The notes: a model not told the origin generated them from the sequence alone. A stretch of DNA of 64,000 nucleotides from Girardinichthys multiradiatus (GCF_021462225.1 NC_061816.1:12115390-12179389); one strand, 5' to 3'; positions 24,256-37,282 are shown, numbered from the stretch's first letter. Numbers and translations are program-made.

Positions 24256-26320
24256 AGTTTTTATACATATTATATCTGATAGCTTTATAGCCTCATTTGT
24301 CACCCAGTGGCGATCCTTGCATGAATGGCATCCTGGAAAAGCTCTTCCTTAAATACTGGGGTGCAATAAAATACACTGCAGTCCTGCATAACGCATGTGA
24401 TGTCTCCATATTCTCAGCCGAAAGCAGGAGGCACCAACTCTCATTGGCTGCACATGCATAAAAGTAAAAGAGAACTTGTTCAAAGTCCAACTGGTAGATA
24501 AGTTAGATTTTTTTTTATCCAGTACCAGTGCGCTCTATTTCTAATACCACTCTGGGCAACTGCCTATGTGGCCCATATCAAAAAGCAACACTATGATTAC
24601 CCTTTTTTGCAATCATTTTGCTCATGGAGTTGGAAAACACTCCCTGCAACTAAATAGTAACCACCTCCAAGCTCATTCCACATTTATTTCAGCAACATCT
24701 CTGCTTCTGCATGGTAATTATTGTGCTTTTGAATGGCATCTGTCAGCTGTCCCATTCTGATGTCACTCACTGCTCTTTACAGCTATTTATGTATCATCTT
24801 AAAGCTATAAGAAAAGTACTTTTTTTCTCACAATACATCCTCTTTATTTCTGAAGGCGTTGGGTCATTTATTAGATTTAACCCCTCCTGAGTACCTTGCG
24901 TTTATTCTCATCTGTCAGCTCCTCAGTCTCACACAGCAGCCAGCGCAGAATGCATTTAGAACCCTATTTATAACCTTGTTGCAGTGTAGGTTGCTCCGAT
25001 GCGCTTCATTTAAAATAAGCTCACCAAAGTTGGCCTTTTTCTTGCTCACATGGATGTAACTAACGTCCATTATGAGGCGCTCTGGAGGATCAGACATGAG
25101 TCACAGGTGTTCAGAGCCCTTTGCGGAGGATGCTTTGCTTGAAGATGCGCATTCCCTCTTTCAAAATAACGAATCAACTTTAGGTGAAAGCGAAATGTGC
25201 ACTTCACTTCTAATGGCACTACTCTGTGTAGGTGTAGGCGCACACAACTGATGCGTGGGGGGGGGGGGGGGGTGTGGAGTGGTCAACTGATGAGGCACTG
25301 TGGAGGCTGAGAGCTCCGGAGAGTGCTGTGTGGGTTGGAAGCCTCCTCTGTTCACAGTCAAACACACAAATCTGAGGGAGGTGGAGGCAGCAGAGCTTGC
25401 TTCACCGGCTGCCCATTGATCAGTGAAGAGGTTGGTCGACTTAAAGGATTCAGTGTAGAAAGAAGGAGAACAGAGAGATGATACGGGGGGGGGAGATAGA
25501 CAGAAAGGTGCAAGTCCTGAAATGAAGAAGCAGATCACAGCAGCTGGGGAAGCCTTGGGTTTTACCAATCTGGATAAAGCTTGTAGGTAAGCACTTCATG
25601 TTTCTGTTTTTCTACATGTTGCACGTACAGTCTAAGTGTTTGTTCTATCTTTATTTTATGTCTGCGTCTCATGCTGCGCATGCCTCTCCGCAGAGAAAAA
25701 GAGATGCCAGGCGTTTGTGTGAGGAGTGCAGCAGCAGGAGTACAAATCTCCCAGGCTGCCTCTCCACTGCAGACGCAACCATTCAGGGTTGTTATCCGTT
25801 CAATTAAAAACAGCAGCCGCAAGGAACAGGCATTGCTGCTGATGCTGCTGCAGGGTTCATTCGTTTGTTTCAGGGTGGAGAGGAAAATCACACAAAGTCT
25901 GTCCTTGGATGCAGTTTGTGCAGATGTATCTCTGAGCGATGGACAGCCTCGCATCCTGACTAACACTCTGCACATATTGATGTAGCGCAAATGAAAGAGA
26001 GGGGAAACTATAGCTTTAATTCAACATTTCTGATAGACTGTGTTACTAGGTAATAAGTGGCGTTTAACGACTGTAAGTAATCTGGGACAACCACAGATCA
26101 TCTCATGGTGCTGTGAGGTTCTGAAAGCATTTTCATTCATTTTAAATTCATATAACCCCAAATCTGATAAATAATCCTGGCCTAAATACCCGGGTAAGTG
26201 CAGACTCCTCTAACTTTCATGAACTCTGTTTTTTCTCTGCGCAGGGGCGTCTCCAGAAAGTTTTGAAATGGGGCCAGATGGAGGCCGTTGATCTAATCGT
26301 GGCACGGCAGAATCAAAATT
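24256..26320. other. Intergenic stretch with a G tract and a candidate splice donor
   Basis: The segment at 24305-24570 resembles segments at 8110-8290 and 17130-17290 (shared CCACTCTGGGCAACTGCC-like end) and is probably a dispersed repeat. A run of 16 G lies at 25257-25272. A GTAAGC donor-like site follows TTGTAG at 25586-25591, after a moderately GC-rich stretch that could be a non-coding first exon. The open frames across 25161-25990 do not resemble known proteins. Confidence 0.45.
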
Positions 26321-26326
26321 CTGAAT

Positions 26327-26533
<207 letters not shown>

Positions 26534-26744
26534 CGTTTGAACTAATGTAAACTTGTCCTCTTCTTAAAATCATATTCATGAAAAAAAAAAAACATCATAA
26601 TAATTCAAATTAATTATTTCCTAACAAGAATTACAGAAAAGAAACACATGTTGGAAAAGGAGGAGGAGAAGTAAAATGATAAAAACCAAGAAAAATATTG
26701 GGGTTTTTTCTAATGGAGGGGGTCCCCTAGAGGTCCCCCGGACC

Positions 26745-27449
26745 TCAGTTTGTGCACCCCTAAACCCGGCAGCAGCTTTAAGAATCCCCCCCCGCCCCAA
26801 CGCGTGGAGGCAACACGCGTTGACGTGTTGCGCTGCGCTTCCGACCGCTGGTGTCGGCATGCGTCCTGTGCGCACACACACAGAGACACACACATACACA
26901 GCACTCTCGTGGGGACATGCGGCCAAGCAGACGCAGTCACGGTAAGTGGAGACACTTCTTTTCCCCAGACGGCACTTTATCTCCAGGGAAGGGTGGAAGC
27001 AACTTTCTTCATCTTTGGTAGGCTGTTGTCGCAGGAAATAAAGGGAAGTTTAACTAACACACAGTTTTTTTTATTTATTTTTTTTGTTCCCCTCGGCGCT
27101 CCTTCGCTCCTGCTCTCCATGCAGATTGCCCAACGCTTGGCGTGTGATCGGGCTGAAAAGCGTGAGAACCATTCGGGATCGTGGTTCAGATTTACCTCCG
27201 GGCTCGAAAGCGATGGGTCACTGAGGCTGAAGCTCCCTCTTCAGCTCGGTTATGCTTTGCTTTGACCATGCGGGGACCTCCAGGGAGCACATTCAGTCCC
27301 TCCACTGGGTCTAAAAGATGGCATTTTCACGCGTTTAAAAAGTAGTTTTCCAACCTCCAAACGTTTACTTTAAGGTGCTCTTTATTTACTAGTTGCAACT
27401 TTTCGTTACTTTACGACTTTAGAAAAGAAAGTGATTTTGTGTCTATGTA

Positions 27450-27481
<32 letters not shown>

Positions 27482-27760
27482 TGGTGGGGGCAATGCGCAA
27501 AGTGTGTGGTCTTCCAAGCCCTCCACCCCCGCAGAGACGCACAGTTTGTGCGTTCGCGCGGGTGTACTCGGGCCCGCCCGCACGCACAACCATCAGAGCT
27601 CAGAGGTCTGTCTCGGTTTGGCATGACGGTCTCAGGAATGCGCCCGGCGTTTTCTCTGTATTTTTCACATTAGGAGCACTTTGGGAATCGCATTGAAAAG
27701 CCGCTCTCAGAAGCTCTGCCACCGCAGTTAAGGGGCCCGTGGTCAGAGCGGGGCTTCCGT
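26745..27760 (+). promoter_or_regulatory. CpG-rich segment with splice donor, candidate promoter/first exon
   Basis: CG dinucleotides are dense at about 26775-26940, 27095-27300 and 27530-27750, in contrast to the CG-poor surroundings. This is the look of a CpG island. The sequence CAGTCACG followed by GTAAGTGG at 26941 is a near-perfect plus-strand splice donor, so 26941 could close a non-coding first exon. Within the island lie a 7-bp inverted repeat (26811-26830) and a GT tract (27451-27474). I see no coding sequence that starts here. The gene it would serve is not identifiable from this window. Confidence 0.45.
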
Positions 27761-29315
27761 TCAGAGCTTTTCAAAATAAAAGCAGCCCACTCATCAGTTT
27801 CTTCCAAACGAGACGATTTTTTTTTTTTTTTCTCCTTTGTGAAAGGTGCATGTGCCTTTTAATTAGGTATGTCTTCAGAAGGTTTACTGCTTTTAGCAAT
27901 CAAATTTGAAAAAGGGAACTTATACTACACAGATTTATAACAGCTAACACGAAATTCCATTTGTAATCTTCCACCGCTTTGAAAGTTTCTTCATTTTTCT
28001 GCTCACTCACTAAACATATTTTTTGAAATAAGCAGAACCATCCCTTTAACCTGTTCTGGGACATTGTTTTTCTTCCACTGAACATTTAACAAGGATGCTT
28101 CTCATACAGCAAGTTGAATGTTCAAAAGGATAAGACAGAGCAACTTCGCTGTAATTCAGCCTTCCTGATATCTGCGGAAATCATCTTCTAATTCGACAGC
28201 TTCTAAAAGGTGGCGACTTATTTTTCGTACTCCAAAACGTCAGGAAGCAAACGGCCAAAACTGTAAAAGCATGAAGGAGAAAAAGGATCAGCAACACAAC
28301 CTCTACACCTTACTGGCACTTCCACACTGAAGGGTGCTTCTAGCTCAATTGTTAGCTCTTATGTACAGTATGTTGCATTCACTAATTGGAAAATTATCAA
28401 ATTTTTGAATTTCACAACTTAACTCTGGAAGGGATAAACTAAGAACTAATGATTTTCCATTGATTGTCTAATTTATTAAATTCATTAACTACTTCCAATA
28501 TATTGCAGTTACGTCAGTCAGTCTCATTTACCCATTTATCAGTTCGTTCTGACTGACTGAGCCAAATGCTTTTACTCGCAATACTAACTAAGGTATTCAG
28601 TTTCCGGTTGGCCCCTGTTAAGCTTAAGTTGACTTAACAACATGCAGACAGAGAGAGAGGGGGGTAGTCCCAGCTTGGAGAGGCAGAAATTCTTGTGTTT
28701 TTGGTATGCGATTACCCAGTGGAGAACCCATGACTGAAGGGGAGGAGGAGGAGCAGAAGGAGGAGGAGATACATTCCTTGTCTTCCTCTTTAAGGTGACC
28801 ACATTTTCTTTGGAGCTGCTGACATCCCCCCCTCCCCATGTTCACATGACACCCCGAAGCTCTCAGCTGATGATTCACAAGAGGATGGAGCGGTCAGTTG
28901 ACCCCGGCCCTGATGATGCATGGATATAGCAGGAGGAGCAGTAAAAAAAAAATCCGCAGAGAGGCTCCTGTGATTGCATTTCGGAACACACCTGATTACT
29001 GTTAACATACTATTTGATGCAGCAGACTCAGGTTTTCTCCTACAATCCAAAATAGACGACCCTCCTCAGCTTCGTTCAAAATAATTTGTATTTAATGTTG
29101 AACCAAGGTTATCATACTGTCAGCCATGATGCATTGAACTCAATGTTTAAAGAAACAAAGAGAACTGATTATATCTTATGTCTGTTATATCCAACAGTGC
29201 AGTTTGTTCTTTAATGTTCCCGAACCAACCTTCATAGAATATCTGCATATAAACTCTGAGATGAAATCACACAGGACCCACAGCATGATGCTGCCACATA
29301 TAGTATTTTGCCTAT
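27761..29315. other. Intergenic stretch, nothing recognised
   Basis: AT-rich sequence with a poly-T run near 27817-27831 and a purine-rich stretch near 28735-28770. The minus-strand frames at 28584-29050 are low-complexity and match nothing I know. Confidence 0.5.
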
Positions 29316-29319
29316 GTGC

Positions 29320-29900
29320 AAGTCTTAGGGCAGATTCTCAACCGTATCTCGGTCTGTACTTTGACTAAGCCATTTAAACAAATCAATATGCTTTGATCTA
29401 ACCTACTCCATTTTAGCCTTTTTGAAGCCTCCAACAGGTGCTATGCCAGGGTTGTCCAAGATCTGTTACCATCCATCTTCCCTCACAACTGGATCGCTTT
29501 CCCCGTCCCTGCTGAAGAAAAGCGTCCCTGCAGCGTATTGTGCGACCACCATGTTTCACCATGTTGATGGTGGGTTCAAGGTGAAGTGCACCATCTGATC
29601 AGAGCACCTTCATCCACATGTTTGTTGTGTCCTTTACATGGTTTGTGGCAAACTGCAAACAGGACTTCTTAAGGCCTTCCTCTTGCCACTCTTCCTTAAA
29701 GGTCAAATATGTGGAGTAATAGTTGTCCTGGCAATACATTTGCCCACCTGAGCTGTGGACTTGGGCAGCTCCTCCAGTGTTACCACGAGCCACTTGGCTG
29801 CTTGTCTGATTTATGTTCGGCCTGTCAGTTTATGAGGATGTCTTTTCATTGAATTTCCTTAACAACATTTGCCTACAACCCTCCAGGTGGTCTTCTCTCA
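29320..29900 (-). mobile_element. Tc1-family relic
   Basis: A long decayed copy with many family blocks in order on the minus strand. They include CCACCATGTTTCACCATG near 29547, TCCACATGTTTGTTGTGTCC near 29613, TTGCCACTCTTCCTTAAAGG near 29682 and the region near 29745 with CACCTGAGCTGTGGACTTGG. No frame is preserved. The 3' terminal part is missing. Confidence 0.75.
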
Positions 29901-29999
29901 CTCTCTTTCTCTTTGTGGCCCCAGAACTTCAGAAACACAGCGATATTCCATCTGACACATTAAATGGGCCCCAACAGATTTGCATAAAAATAAAATAAC

Positions 30000-30200
30000 A
30001 ACGCCGCCCCTCCTGTTCCTCAGTGTCTCAGTCGAAGCCTGTAATCGCCCACTCGCCTGTAACGACAATTACAATAATGGACTGATTGTTGGATTATGGC
30101 ACCAAAGTGGTTTTAGCGCACATCTGCATAATTGTTCTTAGCAATATAGGCGCTTGTGGGCTCCCGCCTGCCATTAGCCGTGGCGACGGAGGGAGACGTT
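30000..30200. promoter_or_regulatory. Candidate conserved non-coding element (weak)
   Basis: A stretch free of recognised repeats has several homeodomain-type ATTA/TAAT cores and a TGCATAATTG octamer-like motif (30125-30134), next to GC-richer flanks. It looks unlike the surrounding AT-rich DNA. This is only a visual impression; no alignment was possible. Confidence 0.2.
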
Positions 30201-31685
30201 CGACGCTTCATGAGCAGGGGGCAAATTCTGCTCCAAAAATGTGTGGGCGTTTTTAGCGTGTGGAGAGGGGAAAAAATGCACGAAGGCATTGTTTTAGAGT
30301 GCTTTTTGTTTTGTTTTTTATTGGATCTGATGGAGCAGACTGATGAAGGAGGTGAATCCTGGGCCTTAAACAGGTTGCACTTTGCAGATAGGTTGATATA
30401 GTTTCACATTTAGGGACCATCAAACATCATCTCTGTTTAGATTTAGTCAAAAAACCAGCATCACATGACCAACAGATGGACAGACACATCCGTTTGTGCA
30501 CGAGAAGAGGGAGTGGGGGGCTGTAGCAGCATGATCTAGATCAACAGCTGAACCCAGATCCCCCACCCATCCCTCTTCCCTCGGTGTCTCTGTATAAACA
30601 TGAGACGAGAGCTTGGGAAGGAGGAAGGGGAAAAAGTGCCAATTTCGCAATCCAGCTCGTCTGTGAATGTTGTCGTCTACAACACCTGAAACCTGCGGCA
30701 TTAATTCATCCAACTCCTCCTCCTCATCTTCTGAAAGCAGGCCAACATCCCACTCGTACAAAAAAAACACTCGCTCTCTTCCTCTGTCCTTCTCTCTGTG
30801 CTAATTACTTGCCACTACCATGGCAACGGGTAGCACCTCTTTTTTGTGTTAACTTGGCCATCTAGCCCATCACAAAAACATGCATCCATCATCTCCTCAT
30901 TGGATGGAAGAAACAATCCTGGAGCCGAGAGGTTCGCTTCCCATTCATCTAGTACAAAAAAATCCAGTTTTTTGTTTCGTAGAGCTTTAAATCTGCCGTA
31001 AATCTAGTTTTTAAATTTCTAAAAAGTTCACAAATAACCTTCTGTACACTGTACACTGTGGTGCATCTAAGTTTTGCATAATTTATAACTCAATTTCTGT
31101 CGGTGCAGACAGTAAACACACCCTGCAAACATACTGTCTTGAGCTGCTCTAGCACTACAAAATGGGCTGCATCAACATTTTTTCTGCTTTTTGCACAAGT
31201 CTCTAAAACACTTGAGTTTTTTTTATATCCACACTGTTTTCTAAGGAGGGTTGTCGCCAAATCTGATCAAACCATGCTGATCTGACACAGGGTTTATGGT
31301 GCAGATCATCTCCAATCTCCCTGGAAAGAGTTGTGATTCTACTTCTCTTCTAGGTCCTGGAGAAACCACAAACTATTATTGATTAACTGATCAGCAGAAG
31401 GCTGAATGGGGATGATTTGTCAAGGATCTACTCAATTAACTCCTAAAGATGCCATTGTTAGGGCTGCATATACACAGGCTTCTGTGACAGAAGTGTACAT
31501 TTCTATATATAAACACTGGAACGGATCTGGAAATTCCATATATATTAAACATACAGGAATGTCATTTCAGGAGCACATGCAAATGATTAAGGTTGGCCAA
31601 GTTTGGAGATTTTGGACTAAAAGCTGCTAAATAGAAGTAACAAAATCTGGATTCAATAAAATCAATATTACCTAAGCTTATGGTC
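30201..31685. other. Intergenic stretch, nothing recognised
   Basis: No convincing gene or repeat. Short frames such as 30447-30770 (minus) and 31406-31630 (plus) match nothing I know. Confidence 0.5.
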
Positions 31686-31689
31686 CCTG

Positions 31690-32430
31690 CAGGTAGATGC
31701 CAGTAAATTTGAATATCATTTTTGAAGAAGTTTATTTCAGCAACTCAGTTCAAAAAGGTAAACTAGTATATTATATTTTTCAATTAAAGCTACTTAAAAC
31801 ATAAAATTCTAAATTACAGAAGGTCAGTAATATTAGAAATTGTTTATACAAAAATGATTCTGATCTTCTGATTGTGAAATGTGGGCCTACTGAAGGGTAT
31901 GTCCATGTAGAGTACAATTTATTCATTCAATTCTTGGTCAGGGGGTCCTTTTGCATGAATAAACGTACCAATGCATTTATTCATGCAAAGGTGACTCTAA
32001 CCGATGTGCTAAGTAAGCCCAGGTAGCTGTAACAGCATCATTCAGCTCATCTGCATTGTTGGTAGTTTCTCTATAGAGTTTAGATCCAGCCAGTTTGCTA
32101 AACTCCATAGAGAAACAAGCACAATGATACGGTAAGGTCATTAAAGCAGGTATTGTTACTTTTGTCGGTGTGGGCAAAATCAGCATGTTCAATAAGCTTG
32201 TCAGAAGAGGTAAGCATTAAGTGCTCCAAAACCTTCCTCCTAAGGATGTTACTTTTTCTATCATACTTTTTCCTTCCAGCAAACTTTCCATGATTATGCT
32301 GGGATACAGCACTCTGTGAACTGCCAGCAGTGATGTTTTGGTGCTTAGTCTTTTTGTGTAGGCTGTCTGCTGGATAAATGCTAAGTCAGCAGTCTTCTCC
32401 ATGATTGTGAAGGCCATAACATTTCTAGAT
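31690..32430 (-). mobile_element. Tc1-family relic related to copies A-C
   Basis: The order of blocks follows the same large family as copies A-C on the minus strand. The C-terminal GGTCAGGGGGTCCTTTTGCA is near 31935, a middle block is near 32030-32120, and the start region with GCAGTCTTCTCCATGATTGT is near 32388. It is strongly degraded and internally deleted. Confidence 0.65.
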
Positions 32431-33660
32431 AAAATATCTGTTTAAATGTTTTATGTAATATTCTGCTGTTTTCATATTTTATATTTAAGATGTGATGTGT
32501 GACTTGTGGCCAGACTGGAGTGTGCAAACGAAAAGGTGCACCTCCACTCTTTTTCACATGTGCCTTATTACCACATCATCTTCAATGACCCTGGGTTTTA
32601 TGAATGGGCAACATCTGGCTCTCCTATTGGTGAACAGAGGCAGCCAATCAGGAGGGAGATCACTGGCAACATAGATGGGTTTGGATGAATGGACAAGTCA
32701 GATGGTTTTTAGAGGTCATAACCCAAACTCACCCGACCCCCTCGTAGTGTGCTTTTGTTTGCGTTCGTACTGTAGGTGTGTGCGACTCTCACACTGACCT
32801 ACTTGGTTCACTGCGGCCGTCTATACATAGCTGTGGGAAACGGAGGCAGACAATCAGCCCCGGTTAAAATTAGCAGTCAGGGCCACCTGTGTGCCTCTCA
32901 CAAAAAGGCAGAAACATCAGAGCAAGCAGAGAGGGATAGAGGGAGCAGCGAGGAAGGAAAAAGGGGGTCGGGATGGAGACATTGATCACTCTACTGCTCG
33001 TTTTCTCCTTTTTTTTATGCCCACTGCGACACAGGGGGACATTGTTAGGCGGTTTGGGTTTAAGGATGAAGGGGGGTTGGTTTAGAGGTCCAGGCCAAGT
33101 GGAGTTCACATACCACTCGGCTGGAGCACTGCCAGATTTCACAGAGAACATAGGTGGAATATATAAGCAGAGGAGACATATTGAGGCACAGGAGCCATTA
33201 AACACCTTAAACAAACCCAACATGTTGAAAGAAGGCATAAAAGGAAGAAAAACACTCTACTTTCTAAATAATTACACATCCAGCCTGCCAGATGCCCCCG
33301 TCCTGCCCTCCCATATAACATGTTGTCACTGTATAGCAAAAAAAAAACGTCAAGTTTCCTGCCTTTGTTGTTACAGACAGCCGACAGGAAGCCCTCGTCT
33401 TCTTTAACTGACGTTCACATTAAAAAACTGCCATCTCGTTTCCTAGAATCACCAGTTCTCAGCCCACACTCGCTTTTTGTTCCCGTGAGTTTCCACCAGA
33501 ATCAGAGTGGCAGTGGGCGGAAAGGCAAAAAATGCTCGAGAAAAAGCTGCTAAAGTACAGGCGAAGTTTGCCTGATTTTAAATGTTTTATACTCTTTTTT
33601 TCACACCACATGTGTTTGTGCTTTCACAGTAAAAAGTTCTACCTAAATGGTTTTTTTTTC
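32431..33660. other. Unassigned stretch with a 144-codon open frame
   Basis: The plus-strand frame at 32973-33407 begins METLITLLLVFSFFLCPLRH, which looks like a signal sequence. The rest resembles nothing I know, and the codons look like non-coding DNA. I do not call it a gene. Confidence 0.3.
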
Positions 33661-33668
33661 TCTTCCAG

Positions 33669-33897
33669 GACAGAAGATTGACTCTCCAGGAGAGGTGACA
33701 GAGAACACCTGCGGCGTCTATCCATCTGTTACCACCAACAGCCAGTCGGCCATTTTGTTTTTGGAGAAAACCTTTTAACGATGAAAAGCAAAGAAGGAGA
33801 CAAAGAAGGGGAAGTTAGCCCATCTTCAACATGTGTTTATGGGTCAAAATTACCTTTGTACAGGTTCACCGTGTTCTTTTTTTCTGTGCAATGACTT
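33669..33897 (+). other. Possible spliced exon after a strong acceptor (plus strand)
   Basis: A pyrimidine tract ending TTTTTTTCTCTTCCAG at about 33653-33668 is a strong 3' splice site. It is followed by a relatively GC-rich, repeat-free segment. One frame (phase 2) stays open for about 35 codons to the TAA at 33777. A small ATG frame of 37 codons starts at 33781. The exon could belong to a plus-strand transcript starting at the CpG-rich segment at 26.7-27.8 kb, or be chance. Confidence 0.2.
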
Positions 33898-34014
33898 ATG
33901 CTAGTAGCCAAAACAGTAAAACAGTCCTTCCATTTAGGATCGAGCTGGGAGCTGCAGATCAGTCACCAACTTAAGTATCATTAGCCAGTTTTAGTTCATA
34001 CAGTGCAAAATACC

Positions 34015-34047
34015 GGGGGGGGGGGGGGGGGGATGGGGGGGGGGGGG
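34015..34047. repeat. Interrupted poly-G tract
   Basis: Eighteen G (34015-34032), then AT, then 13 G (34035-34047). Such a run can form G-quadruplex structures on the plus strand and is prone to sequencing and assembly error. Confidence 0.95.
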
Positions 34048-34904
34048 TTCTACTTCCCACCAGCTGGACATGCTGAACGCAAATTGTTTGGGGTGCAACT
34101 GACAAATTGAACCCCCCAGGTCATGCCACTCCGGGCAGAGAGCCGTATCAGCCTTAGCTATGAGGTTCTATGAGGTTTTATTTTTTTTAGATTTGTTTTT
34201 CTCCAGGTTATGATTCCTATCTGCCAAATTTTAACCTTAAATGAAAATGGAGGATTAAGGGCTTTGTTTTATATCTTCTTGCCTACCATTGAGGTACCAA
34301 AGAATTTTATTCATAAACTCCTTTATAAAAGTTTTCTTTTCTATATTAGTTTGTCTTTAACTTTATAAATCATTGCTTCGTTTTAAACAATTTTAATGAC
34401 CACCCCACAGGATGACACTCCACTGCCGTGCTTCACTATGCGGAAGGTGTATGTGGAATAACCTTTTGTATAAAAAAAAACAGCATTTTTCTCAAATACC
34501 AAAAGATTTAGTTTGTGGCTTATTGGGCCGCAGGACCATCTTTCAGCTGTTTGTCACCCTCTTGTGTTTCGGTGCATTCTTTGGGGTTGTTTTTCCCTGA
34601 AGCAGCTGCCCTTTTCTTGCCACTTGCAGAATGAAAATGAAAAAAGCGCATGTTTCCTTAGCACTTAGTTAAAAGTAAAGAAATTTGATTGCTTAATTAT
34701 TTCTTTATAGTAACAGTGCTTCTTGCTAAGAAACCTTTGGAAAAATACTATTGGAAAGTCAGTTTAGTTCCCCCTGAATGGTGCCACATTTGTAAGAAAA
34801 ATACATTTGCAGGTTGAGCAGCAGAGTTGAAAAGCTTGTCATATCTTGTCAAAAAAAAAAGCTCATTCTGCTATTGTCTCTTGTTTGGTGTCATTTATTG
34901 CACT

Positions 34905-35255
34905 GGATAAGTGAAGTTTGAAGAAACCTCAGTGGTACATCGAAGAATCTCACACATTCACAACAGCCTGGCACCTCCTCCTCATGCTGATCACACACCG
35001 CTGTGGGATGACATCCCCTTCCATAATCAGCATTTGTTGCAACTCAGACAATTTGGTTGTGTTGGTCAAACGAACAGTACACTGAAGCCAACAGTGTTCA
35101 ATAAGCTTGAGGTCAGGACTGCAGGTAGATCATGTCCTCTCTAATGAACCCCACTTGAGCAAAGACATCTTGGAGAATAGGGTTTGGTCCCTAAGAGTGG
35201 AGACATCGGGTTGCCACTGGTTGCAGTGGTATCTCCTAAAATTAAATGAAGACAG
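34905..35255 (-). mobile_element. Tc1-family relic (another family)
   Basis: Blocks such as GCACCTCCTCCTCATGCTGA near 34970, GTTCAATAAGCTTGAGGTCA near 35096 and GGTTGCCACTGGTTGCAGTG near 35209 follow the consensus of a further fish Tc1 family on the minus strand. There are no frames. It represents only the C-terminal half. Confidence 0.65.
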
Positions 35256-36239
35256 GCCTAATTCATAGAGTGAAATGAAATCCAACACCATCACCATAGT
35301 TCCACATAAAAGCTGTTTGCAACAATTACTACCAAGAAACATTGTTACAGCAACATCATTGACCAAACACAAATTTCTTTACTTTTTACACCAAGTGTAT
35401 GTTTTAGCCTGTGCTCAAGCTTAAAATACAGGGAATTCTGGCAGTTTCCTCATGTATTGCTTTAGCTAACCTTTACTATAGATGAATGCTGGAGCACATT
35501 CAGGTTGCTTTAATAATCAACTCAAAAACAATATCTTCATCCGGGGTTGTTGTAGGAAGTGTGAAATAAGATCTGTATCACTCTTACTTGGAAAAACTGA
35601 CACCAGTAAATAGGTTTTTCACGCATGTTACCAACAGGATATTGGCAGGACATTTATAGGTGAAGGTGCGAGTAGGAAAAATGGTGTTTGGGTACTACTT
35701 TAAAAAAAATCTGTATTCACAACTTTGTGTTTCTGTAAGAAAGACTCCTGGCAGAAATGTTTTTTTTTTTGCATCATTACAAGCTGTACACACTGTCTCA
35801 CCGGAGTTATATCAGCTGTGGACGCAGCTTGAGGTTGTTTCCCTGCTTATTAAAACTCCCTGCCTGGATTGTGGCTCCAATCAGGACCGCAGGAGGAGCC
35901 ACCAGGTGCCCAGCGTTTGCTCAGTAGTCAGTGTAGATCCTGTGGGGCTGGCAGCAGCTACATCTGGCTACTGGGTCTCTGCTGATAACCAAGCCAGTCC
36001 CCAAATCCAAGCTTATCGCATGCAACTGTTTGGTTTCCCTCGTTTATTGAGCTTCCCGCAGGGTTGTCTGGACAAGTTCTGGACCTGGCATACAGTGTAG
36101 GATCCTGTGTGTGTTCGTGTACAGCTACATTGTCTGCTGGGTTTCAGGCCTGTGCTCCATGTCTACAATGTTTTTACTATTAACTCATATTTCAGATAAA
36201 AACTGAGAAAAGCAAAGAAAAAAAAAAAAAAGCACGAAT
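35256..36239. other. Stretch with no recognised feature
   Basis: The 146-codon plus-strand frame at 35660-36100 matches nothing I know. A run of 15 A at about 36218-36232 (U-rich on the minus strand) may be the downstream element of the kdm6a polyadenylation site. Confidence 0.45.
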
Positions 36240-37282
36240 AAATTGACAACTTTGTGTTTATTGACTCATAAAACATTCTTCAAACAATAAAACAATTTTA
36301 AATGTCTGTTTCTGTACAATACTTGCTAAGCAACTTTATTTATTTATATATATATATATTTTATTTATTTATATTTATATATATAGAAAATGTAAGAGGA
36401 GTTGTGTTAAAATGACAAAACTCCTTCAAATGTAATGGCAGGTATTCTGGAAAAAAAAAAAAAAATAACAGCATTCCATCGACAAATATTTTCAAGCAAT
36501 AAATATGCATTTATAAATAGTTTAAATTTACATCAAGATTAGAAACGTAAAAACAAAACAAAAAAATCACAAATTAAATTTCCATAACTATGTGCAACCC
36601 ATTTTCTTTGTGACTTGGCTATTAAGTTTTTTATTATTTTATTTTTTTAACTAAGAAAAGCAAAGTTTTAAAAAGAACAAGACAAACATAAAAAGCTGTT
36701 AAAACAAACAGAAGAAAGAAAAACAATTACTCTTCGCATTACAATATTTTTTTTGTTGTTTTTGGGAAAATTTGCTCTCCAAAGAGTCTTAAAACGACTA
36801 TCTACCATAAAAAAAGACCAGTTAGGCTAGTGCTCCTTAGAAGAGGGAGGGAGGAAGAAGTGGAGAAAATATGGGGGAGCCAACATTTCATCCTGTTACC
36901 AGAATAAAAACAAGGAAATAAAGAGAGAGACAGAGGGAGAAAGGTTGTCAAGTCAGTAGTCTTTTTACGGTGGGTGTTGCCAGTTGTGACAGTTAACAAG
37001 TATCTACAAAAACATTTTTACCACGCTTTAAAAATCTCTCGCCTCCATGTTCCCAACCGTATTTGATTAAGTCCTCCAGTAAAACGTTAAACCATTGTCT
37101 TTAGAAGGAAGGGGGGGAAGAAAAGTAAAAGGTCCTGTTATCAGGCCAGGTGGCGCCCCCTTCTGGCTTTAAACAGGTTGCATAGACAGACGCACTCGGC
37201 AGCCTCAGCCTCAAGCCGTTGCGATGGAAAGCGACCATAATGGAGGGGCGGCGGTGAGGGTGGTGGTGGGTGGGGAGACGGC
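36240..37282 (-). other. Putative kdm6a last exon and 3' UTR
   Basis: This minus-strand stretch lacks recognised transposons, unlike the flanking DNA. It is rich in U and AU pentamers (TTATTTATTTATAT around 36335-36390). It ends with an AATAAA hexamer (plus strand 36257-36262) followed by a U-rich run, the normal layout of a vertebrate poly-A site. At its 5' end two acceptors lie 11 nt apart: ATTCAG before 37292 and GCTGAG before 37282. Joined in phase 0 to the donor at 39023, the first gives two codons and a stop. The second gives 23 codons ending at a TGA (37211-37213) with an alanine/proline-rich content comparable in character to the short tail of mammalian UTX. This is inference without transcript evidence. 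Confidence 0.45.

Noticed and set aside
32973..33407. 144-codon frame with a hydrophobic start
   Set aside because: Only the start looks protein-like; the rest has no similarity I recognise and contains homopolymer runs typical of non-coding DNA.
35660..36100. 146-codon plus-strand frame
   Set aside because: No recognisable domain, no good codon pattern and no splice context; probably chance.
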